Shown: positions 43,924 to 53,328, counted from the first letter of the stretch. The stretch: 64,000 nucleotides of DNA from Chitinophagales bacterium (GCA_017303475.1 JAFLBO010000017.1:62001-126000), one strand, 5' to 3'. Numbers and translations: made by a program. The notes: generated by a model not told the origin, from the letters alone.

Positions 43924-45363
43924 ATGAAAAATGTAGTTCATCATAACCGTACTTTACCTACGCTCCTGATTTTCTTTTTCAGCATTACTTGTTCGGCTCA
44001 AAAAGAGGCCTGGAACTGGCATTTCGGATCTTTTAATACCCTTCGTTTTACCGAAAGTGCTGTAACCGTAGAATCGAACAATAAATTACGATCCAAAAAA
44101 AGCCCGTTTTCCATGAGCGATTCAGAGGGTAATCTCTTGTTCTATGGGAAACCAGGTAATGAAACCTATGGCAACAATGTTTATACTGGAGTTATTTACA
44201 ACCGTTTCCACTCACCCATGCCTAATGGAAGCCTGCAGACATATAGAACTGCGCTTCAGTCAGCCACCGCTTTTCCTAAGTCAGGATCTGGTAATCAGTA
44301 TTATGTAGTAAATCTATCCGAAGACTGGCAGAACGTCGGACACAAGCTCAGGTATTCAGTAATTGATATGGATTTAGATAATGGCAACGGAGATGTCAGC
44401 CAAAAAGACAACATTGTTGCCAATGATCTCCTGGATGGATTGAGTGTAACCCAATCAGTTGATCAGGAAAGTTTTTGGATCTCAACCATACGTTATCTTT
44501 ACTCGATCTCAGATGTTGATTATATTGTTGATATTGAAATATATCGTGCAGATTCCAGCGGGATTCAGCTATGGTCAACTTATAGAGATACTTCGAGTTT
44601 AGGATTTAACCACATGAAATTTTCGCCCAATGGGCATTTTTTACATCATAGAGATAAGGTTTATGATTTTGATCCTGAATTGGGTGTGATTACCGGATAC
44701 AGAAGTATTGGTAACTACGAATCTTACAGCATTTTGAATGACAAGAGTGAATTCTCCGCTGATAGTAAAGTATTATACACATTTGGTCCAGGTGCCACCG
44801 GATTTTGTATTGCGCAATATGATTTGACTAAAGCCAACCTACTTGAAAATATTTATATAGTAGAAGGAAATGGTTCAACAACAGATTGTACCGGACTCAT
44901 CAAAGGAGGAATGCAACTTGGGCCTGACGGTCGTATTTATATAAACGTCAATTTATCCTCCTTTTTAAATCGTATTGAGCATCCTGAAATCATTGGACCA
45001 GGATGTGCTTACAACATCGCCCAAATTGAGTTGAATAACTATGAGTTTTTTTTTGATTTCCCAATTTTTCCAACCAACTATTTGGCAGCATCAACCACGA
45101 CCCAGGTGAGCAATCAGATAAGTGCAGAAGAATGGCAACTATTCCCAAACCCCGTTCAAGATTTTTTCACCCTTTCTTCAAACTCAAGTAACCTGGGGAA
45201 TTATCAAATTTTAATCAATGATTCATCCGGCAGGATTATAAAAAATGAATACATTGACACTCCTGTTCACAGGGTGGATATGCAGGCCTTGCCTACAGGA
45301 TTTTATTTCGTTCAAGTGATATCTGAAGGCCAGAAACAGCTATTTAAAATAGTGCGGCTGTGA
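43924..45363 (+). CDS. secreted WD40-like protein with T9SS sorting domain
   Basis: 479 residues from the ATG at 43924, after which comes a signal peptide (TLLIFFFSITCSAQ). The N-terminus of the mature protein (EAWNWHFGSFNTLRFTESAV ... FSMSDSEGNLLFYGKPG) is typical of Bacteroidota beta-propeller-like proteins that begin WYFG-AG-F. Internal segments (HMKFSPNGHFLHHRDKVYDF; QLGPDGRIYIN) are blade-like. A type A T9SS domain ends it (LFPNPVQDFFTLSS, LPTGFYFVQV, LFKIVRL). Function unknown; secreted or surface-attached. Confidence 0.83.
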   Translation: MKNVVHHNRTLPTLLIFFFSITCSAQKEAWNWHFGSFNTLRFTESAVTVESNNKLRSKKSPFSMSDSEGNLLFYGKPGNETYGNNVYTGVIYNRFHSPMPNGSLQTYRTALQSATAFPKSGSGNQYYVVNLSEDWQNVGHKLRYSVIDMDLDNGNGDVSQKDNIVANDLLDGLSVTQSVDQESFWISTIRYLYSISDVDYIVDIEIYRADSSGIQLWSTYRDTSSLGFNHMKFSPNGHFLHHRDKVYDFDPELGVITGYRSIGNYESYSILNDKSEFSADSKVLYTFGPGATGFCIAQYDLTKANLLENIYIVEGNGSTTDCTGLIKGGMQLGPDGRIYINVNLSSFLNRIEHPEIIGPGCAYNIAQIELNNYEFFFDFPIFPTNYLAASTTTQVSNQISAEEWQLFPNPVQDFFTLSSNSSNLGNYQILINDSSGRIIKNEYIDTPVHRVDMQALPTGFYFVQVISEGQKQLFKIVRL

Positions 45364-45385
45364 GAGCTATAAGCTGGATTTCAGC

Positions 45386-46148
45386 CAATTTCCGTCTCGC
45401 CCGGTCTTCCTCTAATCAATAGACTTAGAGCTTCTCCACCGCAGTGCTGCGGTCTTTTTTCACCCAGCGCTAGGCCCGTGAGGATCCTGGTATAAAATAT
45501 AAGTCAGCAAGTAGGCTTTCCCACTTGCTGACTTAAAATGACCCATGAATCATCATGCGCAAAGCATCCTATTCGATACGTCCGAAACGTTTGGGTAATG
45601 TAAAAGTACAGATTTTAGTGGTATGTCAGTAAGATGATGGTGAAAATGTTCCCCTCTTCAGATCTATCGGTGCACTCAAGATGCCCCCCCGCTTTGTTTT
45701 TAGCATCCAACAATATTTTTGACTAAAATCACCGTGAGCCATCAAACCGCACGCTTTCTGCGAAAATCTGCGGGTGAAATCTGTGAAAATCTGCGGGAAA
45801 CCCACGCGCGAGGGGTTTCCCGCAGATTTACGCAGATGCTTCCGCAGATTTTCGCAGAGGCGTTGAGCTTGGCTTTATAACGCGGGCTGGCCAGATCTTT
45901 CGCTACGCTCAAGATAACACCCCACGTCGTTCCCAGCATACACCGCAAAATCATCGTGAGCCATCAAACCGCACGCTTTCTGCGAAAATCTGCGGGTGAA
46001 ATCTGTGAAAATCTGCGGGAAACCCACGCGCGAGGGGTTTCCCGCAGATTTCACACAGATTTTTTTCACAGATTTCACACAGATTTTTCACCGGCCGTCC
46101 ACCGTCCACCGTAGGCCGTCTACCGTCCACCGTAGGCCGTCTACCGTC
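45386..46148. repeat. repeat-filled intergenic region
   Basis: In order: a CGTCTCGCCCGGTCTTCC copy (45390); a 13-bp perfect stem TAAGTCAGCAAGT / ACTTGCTGACTTA (45500-45535); two roughly 223-bp copies of the ATCAAACCGCACGCTTTC + CTGCGGGAAACCC unit (45731, 45954) with GATCTTTCGCTACGCTCAAG at 45894; TTTCACACAGATTTTT units; and GGACGGT-family units from 46095 into the next gene's stop codon. No gene. Confidence 0.8.
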
Positions 46149-46785
46149 CAAAGCTTTTCCACAGCACTTCTTCCGGTACAGGCGCTTCAAGTTGAATGGT
46201 TTCCATGGAAATCGGGTGGATGAATCCCATTTTCCAGGCATGCAGGTGTATGCTCCGGTCGGGATTGGAACGGCGGGCGCCGTACTTGACATCCCCTTTC
46301 ACCGGACAACCGATGGCTGCCAGCTGGGCGCGGATCTGATGATGGCGACCAGTAATGAGTCGTATATGCAACAGGTGGTAGTGGGTGCTGCTGCCTAAGA
46401 GTTTGTATTGTAATTCTGCGCGTTCGGAGCCGGGTTGCTCTGTATCAAATGCATGACTGGTGTTTTTTACCGCATTCTTTTTCAAAAAATGCACCAGTAC
46501 GCCTTCCGGCTGCGGCGGTGGATTGTGCACTACAGCCAGGTATTCTTTTTGCACGTTTCTGCTCTGGAACAAGGCCGTAAACAGGGCCATGGTTTCGGCG
46601 TTTTTGGCCAGCAATACCAATCCGCTAACAGGGCGATCAAGGCGGTGCACCAAATGCAAAGGATGCCCGCAATGCGCTTCGGCCTGTGCGAGCAAGGATT
46701 CATCGCCCGTTTTATCTGGCTGCGTGGGCAAACCACCCGGCTTGTTCAGGACGATAAAAGCGGGATTTTCGTGGAGGACGTTCAT
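46141..46785 (-). CDS. RluA-family pseudouridine synthase
   Basis: 214 residues. RluA-type motifs: FIVLNKPGGLPTQPD at the start, LHLVHRLDRPVSGLVLLAK with the catalytic aspartate (HRLDRP, near D50), KEYLAVV, and LITGRHHQIRAQLAAIGCPV near 145. It isomerises uridine to pseudouridine in rRNA or tRNA; which site is not predictable, and there is no S4 domain. The TAG stop is formed where the gene meets GGACGGTAGACGG repeat DNA, so the natural 3' end may have been altered slightly. Confidence 0.92.
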   Translation of the reverse strand: MNVLHENPAFIVLNKPGGLPTQPDKTGDESLLAQAEAHCGHPLHLVHRLDRPVSGLVLLAKNAETMALFTALFQSRNVQKEYLAVVHNPPPQPEGVLVHFLKKNAVKNTSHAFDTEQPGSERAELQYKLLGSSTHYHLLHIRLITGRHHQIRAQLAAIGCPVKGDVKYGARRSNPDRSIHLHAWKMGFIHPISMETIQLEAPVPEEVLWKSFGR

Positions 46786-46788
46786 AGG

Positions 46789-47118
46789 ACGGTGGACGGC
46801 TTGCGGTGGACGGTTGAGCGTAGTGAAAGATCTGGCCCGGCGTCAACGTAGCTTTGAATGGCGAAGGTACACCTTTACGTAAGGGTTTCAAACTAAGAGG
46901 GGTTTCCCGCAGATTTACGGAGATTTCCCCGCAGATTTTCGCAGAGGCGCTCGGCTTGGTAACTCACGGAAATTATAGTCAAATTTATCGTGAGTAACCA
47001 AGCTCAACGTCTTCTGCGAAAATCTGCGGTTTCATCTGCGAAAATCTGCGGGAAACCCCTCTCGTACGATGACACACCAGCCTGGCCAGATACAAACGTC
47101 GCCGTCCACCGTCCACCG
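46789..47118. repeat. GGACGGT, GATCTTTCGC and AATCTGCGG repeats
   Basis: The 333-bp gap holds GGACGGTGGACGGCTTGCGG, a GTAGTGAAAGATCTGG copy, GGTTTCCCGCAGATTTACGG and its inverted partner TCTGCGAAAATCTGCGG (47010-47060), then GTCCACCGTCCACCG up to the stop codon of the next gene. Confidence 0.75.
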
Positions 47119-48918
47119 TTAGAAACACCACCCGCCTTCTTTCCGAACCACCTCGGCTACCAGTCGGCGTTTTTCCTTGACGTTGACTGGCGGGTATTTG
47201 GTAAAACGTTTCACGCCCATGAGGAAGGTTTTCAGCAAATCGCCTTCCGCAAAAGACGCCAGGGCATCGGTGGCATTTTTGGCCATGCGTGCCGTAGCTT
47301 CATGGAAGAACACCTGCAACATGGCGTCGTAAAACTCCTGGGAGTGCTTTTTCTCCATTCCGGCCAGCTTTTGTATACGCAGCAGCATGGATTCGGCCGC
47401 GTACAGATCAATGAGCATGTCGGCCACGTTCATCAGGATTTCCTGCTCGTCTTTGAGGTTGAGCTTGCCGTCCATCTGCATTTTGGCGCCGCCGCCGGCT
47501 ACCATCAGGATCACTTTTTTGAAATCGGCAATGGCCTTGTGCTCTTCCGCATAGGCGCCTTCCAAACGCTCCATGGAAGGCATAGAGGTGAGCTCTTTCT
47601 GTACCGCCCAGGCCGGTCCCACAATGTCGAGCTGACCTTTCAGGGCGCGTTTGAAGAGCTGATCTACCATGAGCATGCGGTTGATTTCGTTGGTGCCCTC
47701 GTAAATGCGGTTGATACGACTGTCGCGGTACGCGCGCGCGGCCGGGTATTCCTCGCTAAAACCAATGCCACCGTGAATCTGCACGTTTTCGTCCACGCAA
47801 AAATCGGTGACTTCGGAACCGAATACTTTCAGGATAGAGCATTCAATAGCATATTCCTCAGCAGCTTCCAGCGTAGCCTGACCAAATGATTTGCCAGCCG
47901 CTTCTTCCTTGGTCTTTTTGTCGTGCATGCACTCGGAAGTACGATATGCAGCACTTTCTGCAGCAAAATTCCGGATAACCATCTCGGCAATCTTGTGTTG
48001 AATAGCCCCGAAATTGCCAATTGGCTGACCAAACTGGTGGCGCTCATTGGCATACGAAACGGCCATGTTGATCACTTCTTTGTTGCCGCCAATACACATT
48101 ACACCAAGTTTGAAGCGACCAATGTTCAGGGCATTAAAGGCAATGAGGTGACCTTTGCCAATCTCGCCCAGCACGTTTTCAGCGGGTACTTTGGCATTTT
48201 CAAAAAACACCTGACGGGTGGAAGAACCCTTGATGCCGAGCTTGTCTTCCTCGGCGCCCAGGGTGATGCCCGGCGTATGCGCGTCTACGATAAAGCCGGT
48301 GAATTTTTCGCCGTCAACCTTGGCAAATACAATGAAAAGATCGGCAAAACCAGCGTTGGAAATCCACATTTTCTGGCCGTTCAACACATAATGTGTGCCA
48401 TCGGCGCTCAAATCGGCGCGTGTTTTGGCATTGAGCGCATCAGAACCAGAGCCTGGCTCGGTGAGGCAATACGCCGCTTTGATATCGCCCGAAATCAGTC
48501 CGGGCAGGTATTTCTGTTTTTGCTCTTCATTGCCGAAATACAAAATAGGCAACATGCCAATGCCGGTGTGCGCCGCAAACGGAACACTGAATGAGCCCAT
48601 TGGTCCAAACACATCGGAAATGACCGTGTTGGTATTGGTATCCAGTTCGGTACCGCCGTAAATAGCCGGCATATGCGCGCCAAGCAGGCCCAGCTCGCCC
48701 ATTTTTTTCAGCAGGCTGGCCGCCAAACCAGGCTCCTGTTTTTCAATTTTGGCACGGTTGGGTGCAATCTCATTTTGAAGAAAATCAACGGCCATTTGTT
48801 TGACCATGAGTTGCTCCTCATTGAGCTCCTCCGGAATAAAGATGTCTTCCGGACGACTGTCGCGGATCAAAAATTCACCGCCTTTGAGGATATCTGTGGC
48901 TTCTGCTATTGCTGACAT
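47119..48918 (-). CDS. acyl-CoA dehydrogenase
   Basis: 599 residues, the long form common in Bacteroidota with about 180 extra C-terminal residues. FAD/acyl-CoA motifs: AAYCLTEPGSGSDA near 150-163, MWISNAGFADLFIVFAKV, RHQFGQPIGNFGAIQHKIAEM, and VQIHGGIGFSEEYPAARAYRDSRINRIYEGTNEI near 376-410, which bears the residues around the catalytic glutamate in many members. It introduces the first double bond in fatty acyl-CoA beta-oxidation and passes electrons to ETF. The chain-length preference is not readable. Repeat DNA abuts the stop codon. Confidence 0.95.
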   Translation of the reverse strand: MSAIAEATDILKGGEFLIRDSRPEDIFIPEELNEEQLMVKQMAVDFLQNEIAPNRAKIEKQEPGLAASLLKKMGELGLLGAHMPAIYGGTELDTNTNTVISDVFGPMGSFSVPFAAHTGIGMLPILYFGNEEQKQKYLPGLISGDIKAAYCLTEPGSGSDALNAKTRADLSADGTHYVLNGQKMWISNAGFADLFIVFAKVDGEKFTGFIVDAHTPGITLGAEEDKLGIKGSSTRQVFFENAKVPAENVLGEIGKGHLIAFNALNIGRFKLGVMCIGGNKEVINMAVSYANERHQFGQPIGNFGAIQHKIAEMVIRNFAAESAAYRTSECMHDKKTKEEAAGKSFGQATLEAAEEYAIECSILKVFGSEVTDFCVDENVQIHGGIGFSEEYPAARAYRDSRINRIYEGTNEINRMLMVDQLFKRALKGQLDIVGPAWAVQKELTSMPSMERLEGAYAEEHKAIADFKKVILMVAGGGAKMQMDGKLNLKDEQEILMNVADMLIDLYAAESMLLRIQKLAGMEKKHSQEFYDAMLQVFFHEATARMAKNATDALASFAEGDLLKTFLMGVKRFTKYPPVNVKEKRRLVAEVVRKEGGWCF

Positions 48919-49115
48919 GATGGGATATTGGTTAGAATTTGAGCAAAAACGAGAGGAAAATTCAATTTAGCGAATTTTCGTTACAAAGGTATTCCTTTCT
49001 GACAAATGAGGAAACAGACCGACGATAATTTTTATTCTTTCAAACATTTTTAACAAAAATTACTGAATCGCCCTACTTTTCCGCCCACAATTCTGTATTT
49101 AGCGCAAACACAATC

Positions 49116-50450
49116 ATGTCGGCAATCAAACCCAGTCTCAGTTTTTGGCAAATCGTGAATATGAACTTCGGATTTTTTGGAATCCAGTACAGTTTTGGTT
49201 TGCAACAAACAGCCATCAATCCTATTTACTCCTTCCTGCACGCCGATCCGGAGCAGTTGCCGCTGCTCAATCTGGCGGGCCCTATGACCGGCTTGTTGAT
49301 TCAGCCCATCATAGGAGCCATGAGCGATAAAACCTGGCATCCGCGCTGGGGCAGGCGGAAACCTTATTTCCTGGTGGGTGCTATTTTTTGCAGTTTGTGT
49401 TTGTTTGCTTTTCCGTTTAGTAGCACCCTTTGGATGGCGGCAGGTTTGTTGTGGATTTTGGATGCAGCCAATAACACCGCCATGGAACCTTACCGGGCTT
49501 TTGTGGCCGATAAGCTGCCGGAATCGCAGTATGGCATGGGTTTTCTGACTCAGAGCTTTTTCACTGGTCTGGGCATCACCCTGGCCAATTTATCCCTTTT
49601 CTTTTTTCAGGGCGCTATCGTGGGGCAATCCGCCTCAGGGATTCCGTATTGGGTGTACGGATCGTTTTTTGTGGGAGCGGTATGCTCTATTTGTTCCGTA
49701 TTGTGGTCGCTCTACACCACACCGGAAATTCCGCCCACCGAGCAGGAATTGGCCTATATTCGGGATAATAAACACGGCGCTCTGCAGCCTGTGATTGAAA
49801 TTTGGGATGCCATTAAAAATATGCCCACGGCCATGTGGCAGCTGTCGTTGGTATACCTGTTTCAGTGGTACGCCCTTTTTATTTACTGGCAGTATTGTTC
49901 GCACAGCATCGCGCAATCTGTTTGGAAAACCAACAGTGTGGATAATCCGGCCCTTTATGAGGAGGCAGTAGGCTGGACCGGCCTGATAAACGGCTGGTAT
50001 AATATTGTCACTTTCCTGTCGGCTTTCGGATTGGTGTTGCTGGCCAAAAAATACGGTCCCAAAAAGGTACATTTTGTGTGTTTGTTGATTGCCGGCCTGG
50101 GCTTGCTGGCCTTTGCCAACATTGAGGACAAGCACTTGTTGTTTGCGCCCATGACCGGCTTTGGCATTGCCTGGGCGAGCATGATGGGCGTGCCGTATAT
50201 GCTCGTAGTGGGTAGTATTCCCAAAGAGCGTTTCGGGGTGTACATGGGCATTATCAATATGATGATTGTGATTCCCATGATCATACAAACCCTCAGTTTT
50301 GGCGCTATTTACAAGCATTTGCTGGGTAGCAATCCCGGAGTAGCCATCATGGTTGCAGGCGGGATGCTGTTGGTAGCCGCCGCCGCTGTGCTAAGGATTC
50401 AGGTAAAACAAACGGATGAAGAAGTGCGGGTAATGGGCGGCGGGCATTGA
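49116..50450 (+). CDS. MFS sugar transporter (SLC45/maltose-sucrose type)
   Basis: 444 residues, about 12 TM helices. Motifs fit the sucrose/maltose branch of MFS transporters: NFGFFGIQYSFGLQQTAINP, then LTGLLIQPIIGAMSD-type loop (PMTGLLIQPIIGAMSDKTW), RWGRRKPYFLVGAI after helix 2, and AANNTAMEPYRAFVADKL. It likely imports a disaccharide with protons. The next gene encodes an amylosucrase-like enzyme, which suggests sucrose as substrate and a joint pathway. TACTTTTC 40 bp upstream is close to a -7 element. Confidence 0.88.
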   Translation: MSAIKPSLSFWQIVNMNFGFFGIQYSFGLQQTAINPIYSFLHADPEQLPLLNLAGPMTGLLIQPIIGAMSDKTWHPRWGRRKPYFLVGAIFCSLCLFAFPFSSTLWMAAGLLWILDAANNTAMEPYRAFVADKLPESQYGMGFLTQSFFTGLGITLANLSLFFFQGAIVGQSASGIPYWVYGSFFVGAVCSICSVLWSLYTTPEIPPTEQELAYIRDNKHGALQPVIEIWDAIKNMPTAMWQLSLVYLFQWYALFIYWQYCSHSIAQSVWKTNSVDNPALYEEAVGWTGLINGWYNIVTFLSAFGLVLLAKKYGPKKVHFVCLLIAGLGLLAFANIEDKHLLFAPMTGFGIAWASMMGVPYMLVVGSIPKERFGVYMGIINMMIVIPMIIQTLSFGAIYKHLLGSNPGVAIMVAGGMLLVAAAAVLRIQVKQTDEEVRVMGGGH

Positions 50451-50473
50451 TGAAATGCTGGAACTCATTTTTT

Positions 50474-50628
50474 AATTTGGGCATATTTGCCCCGCCCTTC
50501 AGGGTGGGGAATCAAGATGAAGAATAATTAGAGGGGCTTTAGCCCCATATCATGAAAGGGCTAAAGCCCTCCAAATCATTGTGATCCTAAATCCCCGCCC
50601 TGAAGGGCGGGGCAAATATGCCCAAATT
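50474..50628. repeat. long inverted repeat with nested hairpin
   Basis: Arms 50474-50510 and 50592-50628 (AATTTGGGCATATTTGCCCC... / ...GGGGCAAATATGCCC) match at 36 of 37 positions. Inside is a second inverted pair, GAGGGGCTTTAGCCCC / GGGCTAAAGCCCT. It probably folds as a cruciform or terminator between the transporter and amylosucrase genes. Confidence 0.85.
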
Positions 50629-50712
50629 GAAAATACAGGCAGTTCATCATATTTGCACCCAATTGCCAGAGCTACACCAAAACACTAAAACACTCGCCAA
50701 CTCAAACACTCA

Positions 50713-52644
50713 ATGTTCGACAGACATTTACATCCACGTATTCAGGAATGGTTGACAGCGGCCGGAGCAGATTCCGGCTTTGCCACCCGGTTAATGACCA
50801 ATGCAGTGGCCATACGCCAGTTGTATTTGGAACTTTATGGCAATCACCCCAGAAGTACACAGGGTTTTGAAACCTTAATGCGCGTGGTTATTCAGGCAGC
50901 GACGAAAAGACCGGCAGTACTGCTGGAAAAAGACGCGCAGAAGAACAAGGAAGCCCACTGGTACCTGAGCAACAACATTGCCGGAATGAGTCTGTATGTG
51001 GATCGTTTTTGTGGAAATTTGAAGAATTTATCTGGTAAAATGGACTATTTTCAGGATCTGGGTGTCAATTTTCTGCACCTGATGCCTATTTTCCAAAGTC
51101 CGCCCAATGAGAGCGACGGCGGCTATGCGGTGTCAGATTTCCGGCAGGTAGATGAGCGTTTTGGCAGTCTGGAGGATTTGAAAAAAGTGATTGCTTCCAT
51201 GCAGGAATCCGGTATGTACCTGATGCTGGATATTGTTCTGAACCATACTTCTTACCACCACGAATGGGCCAAAAAGGCCAAGCAGGGCGATCCGAAATAC
51301 CAGGACTATTTTTATTTCTACGATGATCGTCGTCTTCCGGATCAGTTTGACCAAACCATGCCGGAAATATTCCCTGAAAGCGCGCCGGGTAGTTTCAGTT
51401 ATGTGGAGGAGTGCCAGAAATGGGTAATGACCGTTTTCCACCGCTATCAGTGGGACCTCAACTACACCAATCCGGATGTGTTGTGCGATATGCTCGACAA
51501 CGTCTTTTTTTACGCCAACCTGGGGGTAGATATCCTGCGTATTGATGCTCCGGCCTTCATCTGGAAACAACTGGGCACCACCTGCCAAAACCTGCCGCAA
51601 GCGCATAGTTTGCTGAGGCTTATACGGCTCTGTGTAGAATCAGCTACACCGGGGATGGCACTCTTGGGCGAGGCCATTGTGGCGCCCAAAGAAATCATGA
51701 AGTATTTCGGTACGGATGCGTTTTTGGCGCGGGAATGCGATGTGGCGTACAATGCCACCCAAATGGCCATTCAATGGGATACCCTGGCCACCGGCGATGT
51801 GCGTTTGATGCTGGCTTCCCAGCACGATCTGATGCAAAAACCCTACGGCGCTACCTGGATTACCTATACACGCTGTCACGACGATATCGGGTTGGGATAT
51901 GAGGATGCGGCCATTGAAGCTGCGGGTTTTACGCCCTATGATCACCGGAAGTTTATCAAAGATTTTTACTCCGGCGGCATTGACTATTCACCTGCCAAAG
52001 GCGCATTGTTCTCGGTGAATCCCAAAACGCAGGATGCCCGCATCAGTGGTACCCTGGCCTCGCTTTGCGGACTGGAAAAAGCGCTGGAATCCGGCGTTCC
52101 TGCCGAGCTGGACCTGGCCATCCGGCGTATCCTGCTGATGCAGGCCATGAGTTGTTTCATTGGCGGTATTCCCATGCTTTTTTACGGCGATGAGGTGGGC
52201 TACACCAATGATTACAGCTATTTGAACGACCCGGGCAAGAGCTACGATAACCGTTGGATGCACAGGCCGCTGATTGATTGGAAAAAGAACAAAAAAGCTG
52301 AGAAAAAGGGCACAATAGAGCACCAAATCTACGCCGGAACCCAAAAGTTGCTGCAACTGCGCAAGTCGCTACCCGTAGTTTCTGATCTGAAAAACCTGTA
52401 TTGGCTCAACACCCACCATCATTTCCATGTGGCAGGTTTTGTGCGTTATCAGGGTGATCAAAAACTGATTTGTTTGTTCAATTTCAGTCCACAAACCGTG
52501 TACCTCTACGGCGGACTGTTCCATGAGCAAGGCATACATTTTCCCCTTCACGACCACTGGAGAAACAAGCAGGTAGGCCTTGAGGAAGAAAGTGCCTTCC
52601 TCAAGGTAGAGGGGTATGGTTTTTTCCTGCTTTCCCCGTTATGA
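50713..52644 (+). CDS. amylosucrase-like GH13 glucosyltransferase
   Basis: 643 residues, the size of Neisseria amylosucrase. An all-helical N-terminal region is followed by a GH13 barrel: GGYAVSDFRQVDERFG, DIVLNHTS near 178, nucleophile in DILRIDAPAF near 278, acid/base in LLGEAIVAP near 317, TRCHDDIG near 394, and FYGDEVG near 493. NRWMHRPLIDW matches the sucrose-binding part of amylosucrases. The known reaction is alpha-1,4-glucan synthesis from sucrose with release of fructose; sucrose hydrolase is an alternative reading. There is no signal peptide, so it acts in the cytoplasm on sugar imported by the upstream transporter. It overlaps the next gene by 4 bp. Confidence 0.9.
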   Translation: MFDRHLHPRIQEWLTAAGADSGFATRLMTNAVAIRQLYLELYGNHPRSTQGFETLMRVVIQAATKRPAVLLEKDAQKNKEAHWYLSNNIAGMSLYVDRFCGNLKNLSGKMDYFQDLGVNFLHLMPIFQSPPNESDGGYAVSDFRQVDERFGSLEDLKKVIASMQESGMYLMLDIVLNHTSYHHEWAKKAKQGDPKYQDYFYFYDDRRLPDQFDQTMPEIFPESAPGSFSYVEECQKWVMTVFHRYQWDLNYTNPDVLCDMLDNVFFYANLGVDILRIDAPAFIWKQLGTTCQNLPQAHSLLRLIRLCVESATPGMALLGEAIVAPKEIMKYFGTDAFLARECDVAYNATQMAIQWDTLATGDVRLMLASQHDLMQKPYGATWITYTRCHDDIGLGYEDAAIEAAGFTPYDHRKFIKDFYSGGIDYSPAKGALFSVNPKTQDARISGTLASLCGLEKALESGVPAELDLAIRRILLMQAMSCFIGGIPMLFYGDEVGYTNDYSYLNDPGKSYDNRWMHRPLIDWKKNKKAEKKGTIEHQIYAGTQKLLQLRKSLPVVSDLKNLYWLNTHHHFHVAGFVRYQGDQKLICLFNFSPQTVYLYGGLFHEQGIHFPLHDHWRNKQVGLEEESAFLKVEGYGFFLLSPL

Positions 52645-53228
52645 AACGCATCCTCCTCGCTATTCTTGCCATTTCCATCGGCTTGTACCCTCTGTATTAT
52701 CTGGTTACCCTGGATAAAGTTGGTCTGCTGCAAATGAAATCAGATGCTTTGTGGGCCGCTACAGCCTACAAGGCCGGATTTTACACCCACGTGTTGTTTG
52801 GTGGAATAGCCATGTTGCTTGGCTGGGCACAATTCATGCCGGGGTGGCGACGCCGGTTTCCGCATCGTCACCGGCAAATGGGAAAAGGTTATGTGCTGGC
52901 AGCCATTCCCGCCTCACTGGCAGGCGTGTACCTCTCTTTTTATGCAGAAGGTGGTCTGGTAGGTAAAACCGGTTTTTTTCTGCTGGGATGGATATTTTTA
53001 ATCACCACACTGATGGCTTATTCCGCTGCCAAAAAGCAGGATTTTGTGGCCCACGAACGTTGGATGTATTACAGTTACGCGGCTTGTTTTGCAGCGGTTA
53101 CCTTACGACTCTGGATGCCGATTCTGGTGCCATTGTTTGGTAGTTTTACGCCGGCCTATCAGATAGTAGCCTGGTTGTGCTGGGTACCTAATATGCTGTT
53201 TGCCTGGTGGAAAACACGGGATTTGTAA
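52641..53228 (+). CDS. DUF2306-like integral membrane protein
   Basis: 195 residues with about six TM helices. FYTHVLFGGIAMLLGWAQFMPGWRRRFPHRHRQMGKGYVLAAI contains the conserved histidines and RxxH-R-GK-Y pattern of DUF2306 proteins; HERWMYYSYAACFAAVTLRLWMP follows later. The function is unknown; histidine placement hints at haem or quinone contact, which is speculation. The start overlaps the amylosucrase stop (ATGA), so it is translationally coupled with it though unrelated in role. Confidence 0.85.
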   Translation: MKRILLAILAISIGLYPLYYLVTLDKVGLLQMKSDALWAATAYKAGFYTHVLFGGIAMLLGWAQFMPGWRRRFPHRHRQMGKGYVLAAIPASLAGVYLSFYAEGGLVGKTGFFLLGWIFLITTLMAYSAAKKQDFVAHERWMYYSYAACFAAVTLRLWMPILVPLFGSFTPAYQIVAWLCWVPNMLFAWWKTRDL

Positions 53229-53276
53229 ACAAGGCCGCCCAATAATGCTTGAAACCTACTTTTCTTCACTTTTTTC

Positions 53277-53306
53277 TTGCACTATTCCAAAAAGCCCTTA
53301 TGTTTG
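53277..53306 (+). promoter_or_regulatory. promoter of the Phe/Tyr operon
   Basis: CTTG (53277-53280), 18-nt spacer, TATGTTTG (53299-53306), an exact TAnnTTTG. Transcription should start near 53313, about 15 nt before the leader-peptide ATG. Confidence 0.65.
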
Positions 53307-53328
53307 CACTGTCATAGTACACTGATAC

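Noticed and set aside
40310..45480. Integron attC sites
   Set aside because: The repeats follow small genes, but no RYYYAAC/GTTRRRY core pair or integrase was seen.
46990..47889. A 299-residue plus-strand frame
   Set aside because: It begins in repeat DNA and is antisense to the acyl-CoA dehydrogenase gene.
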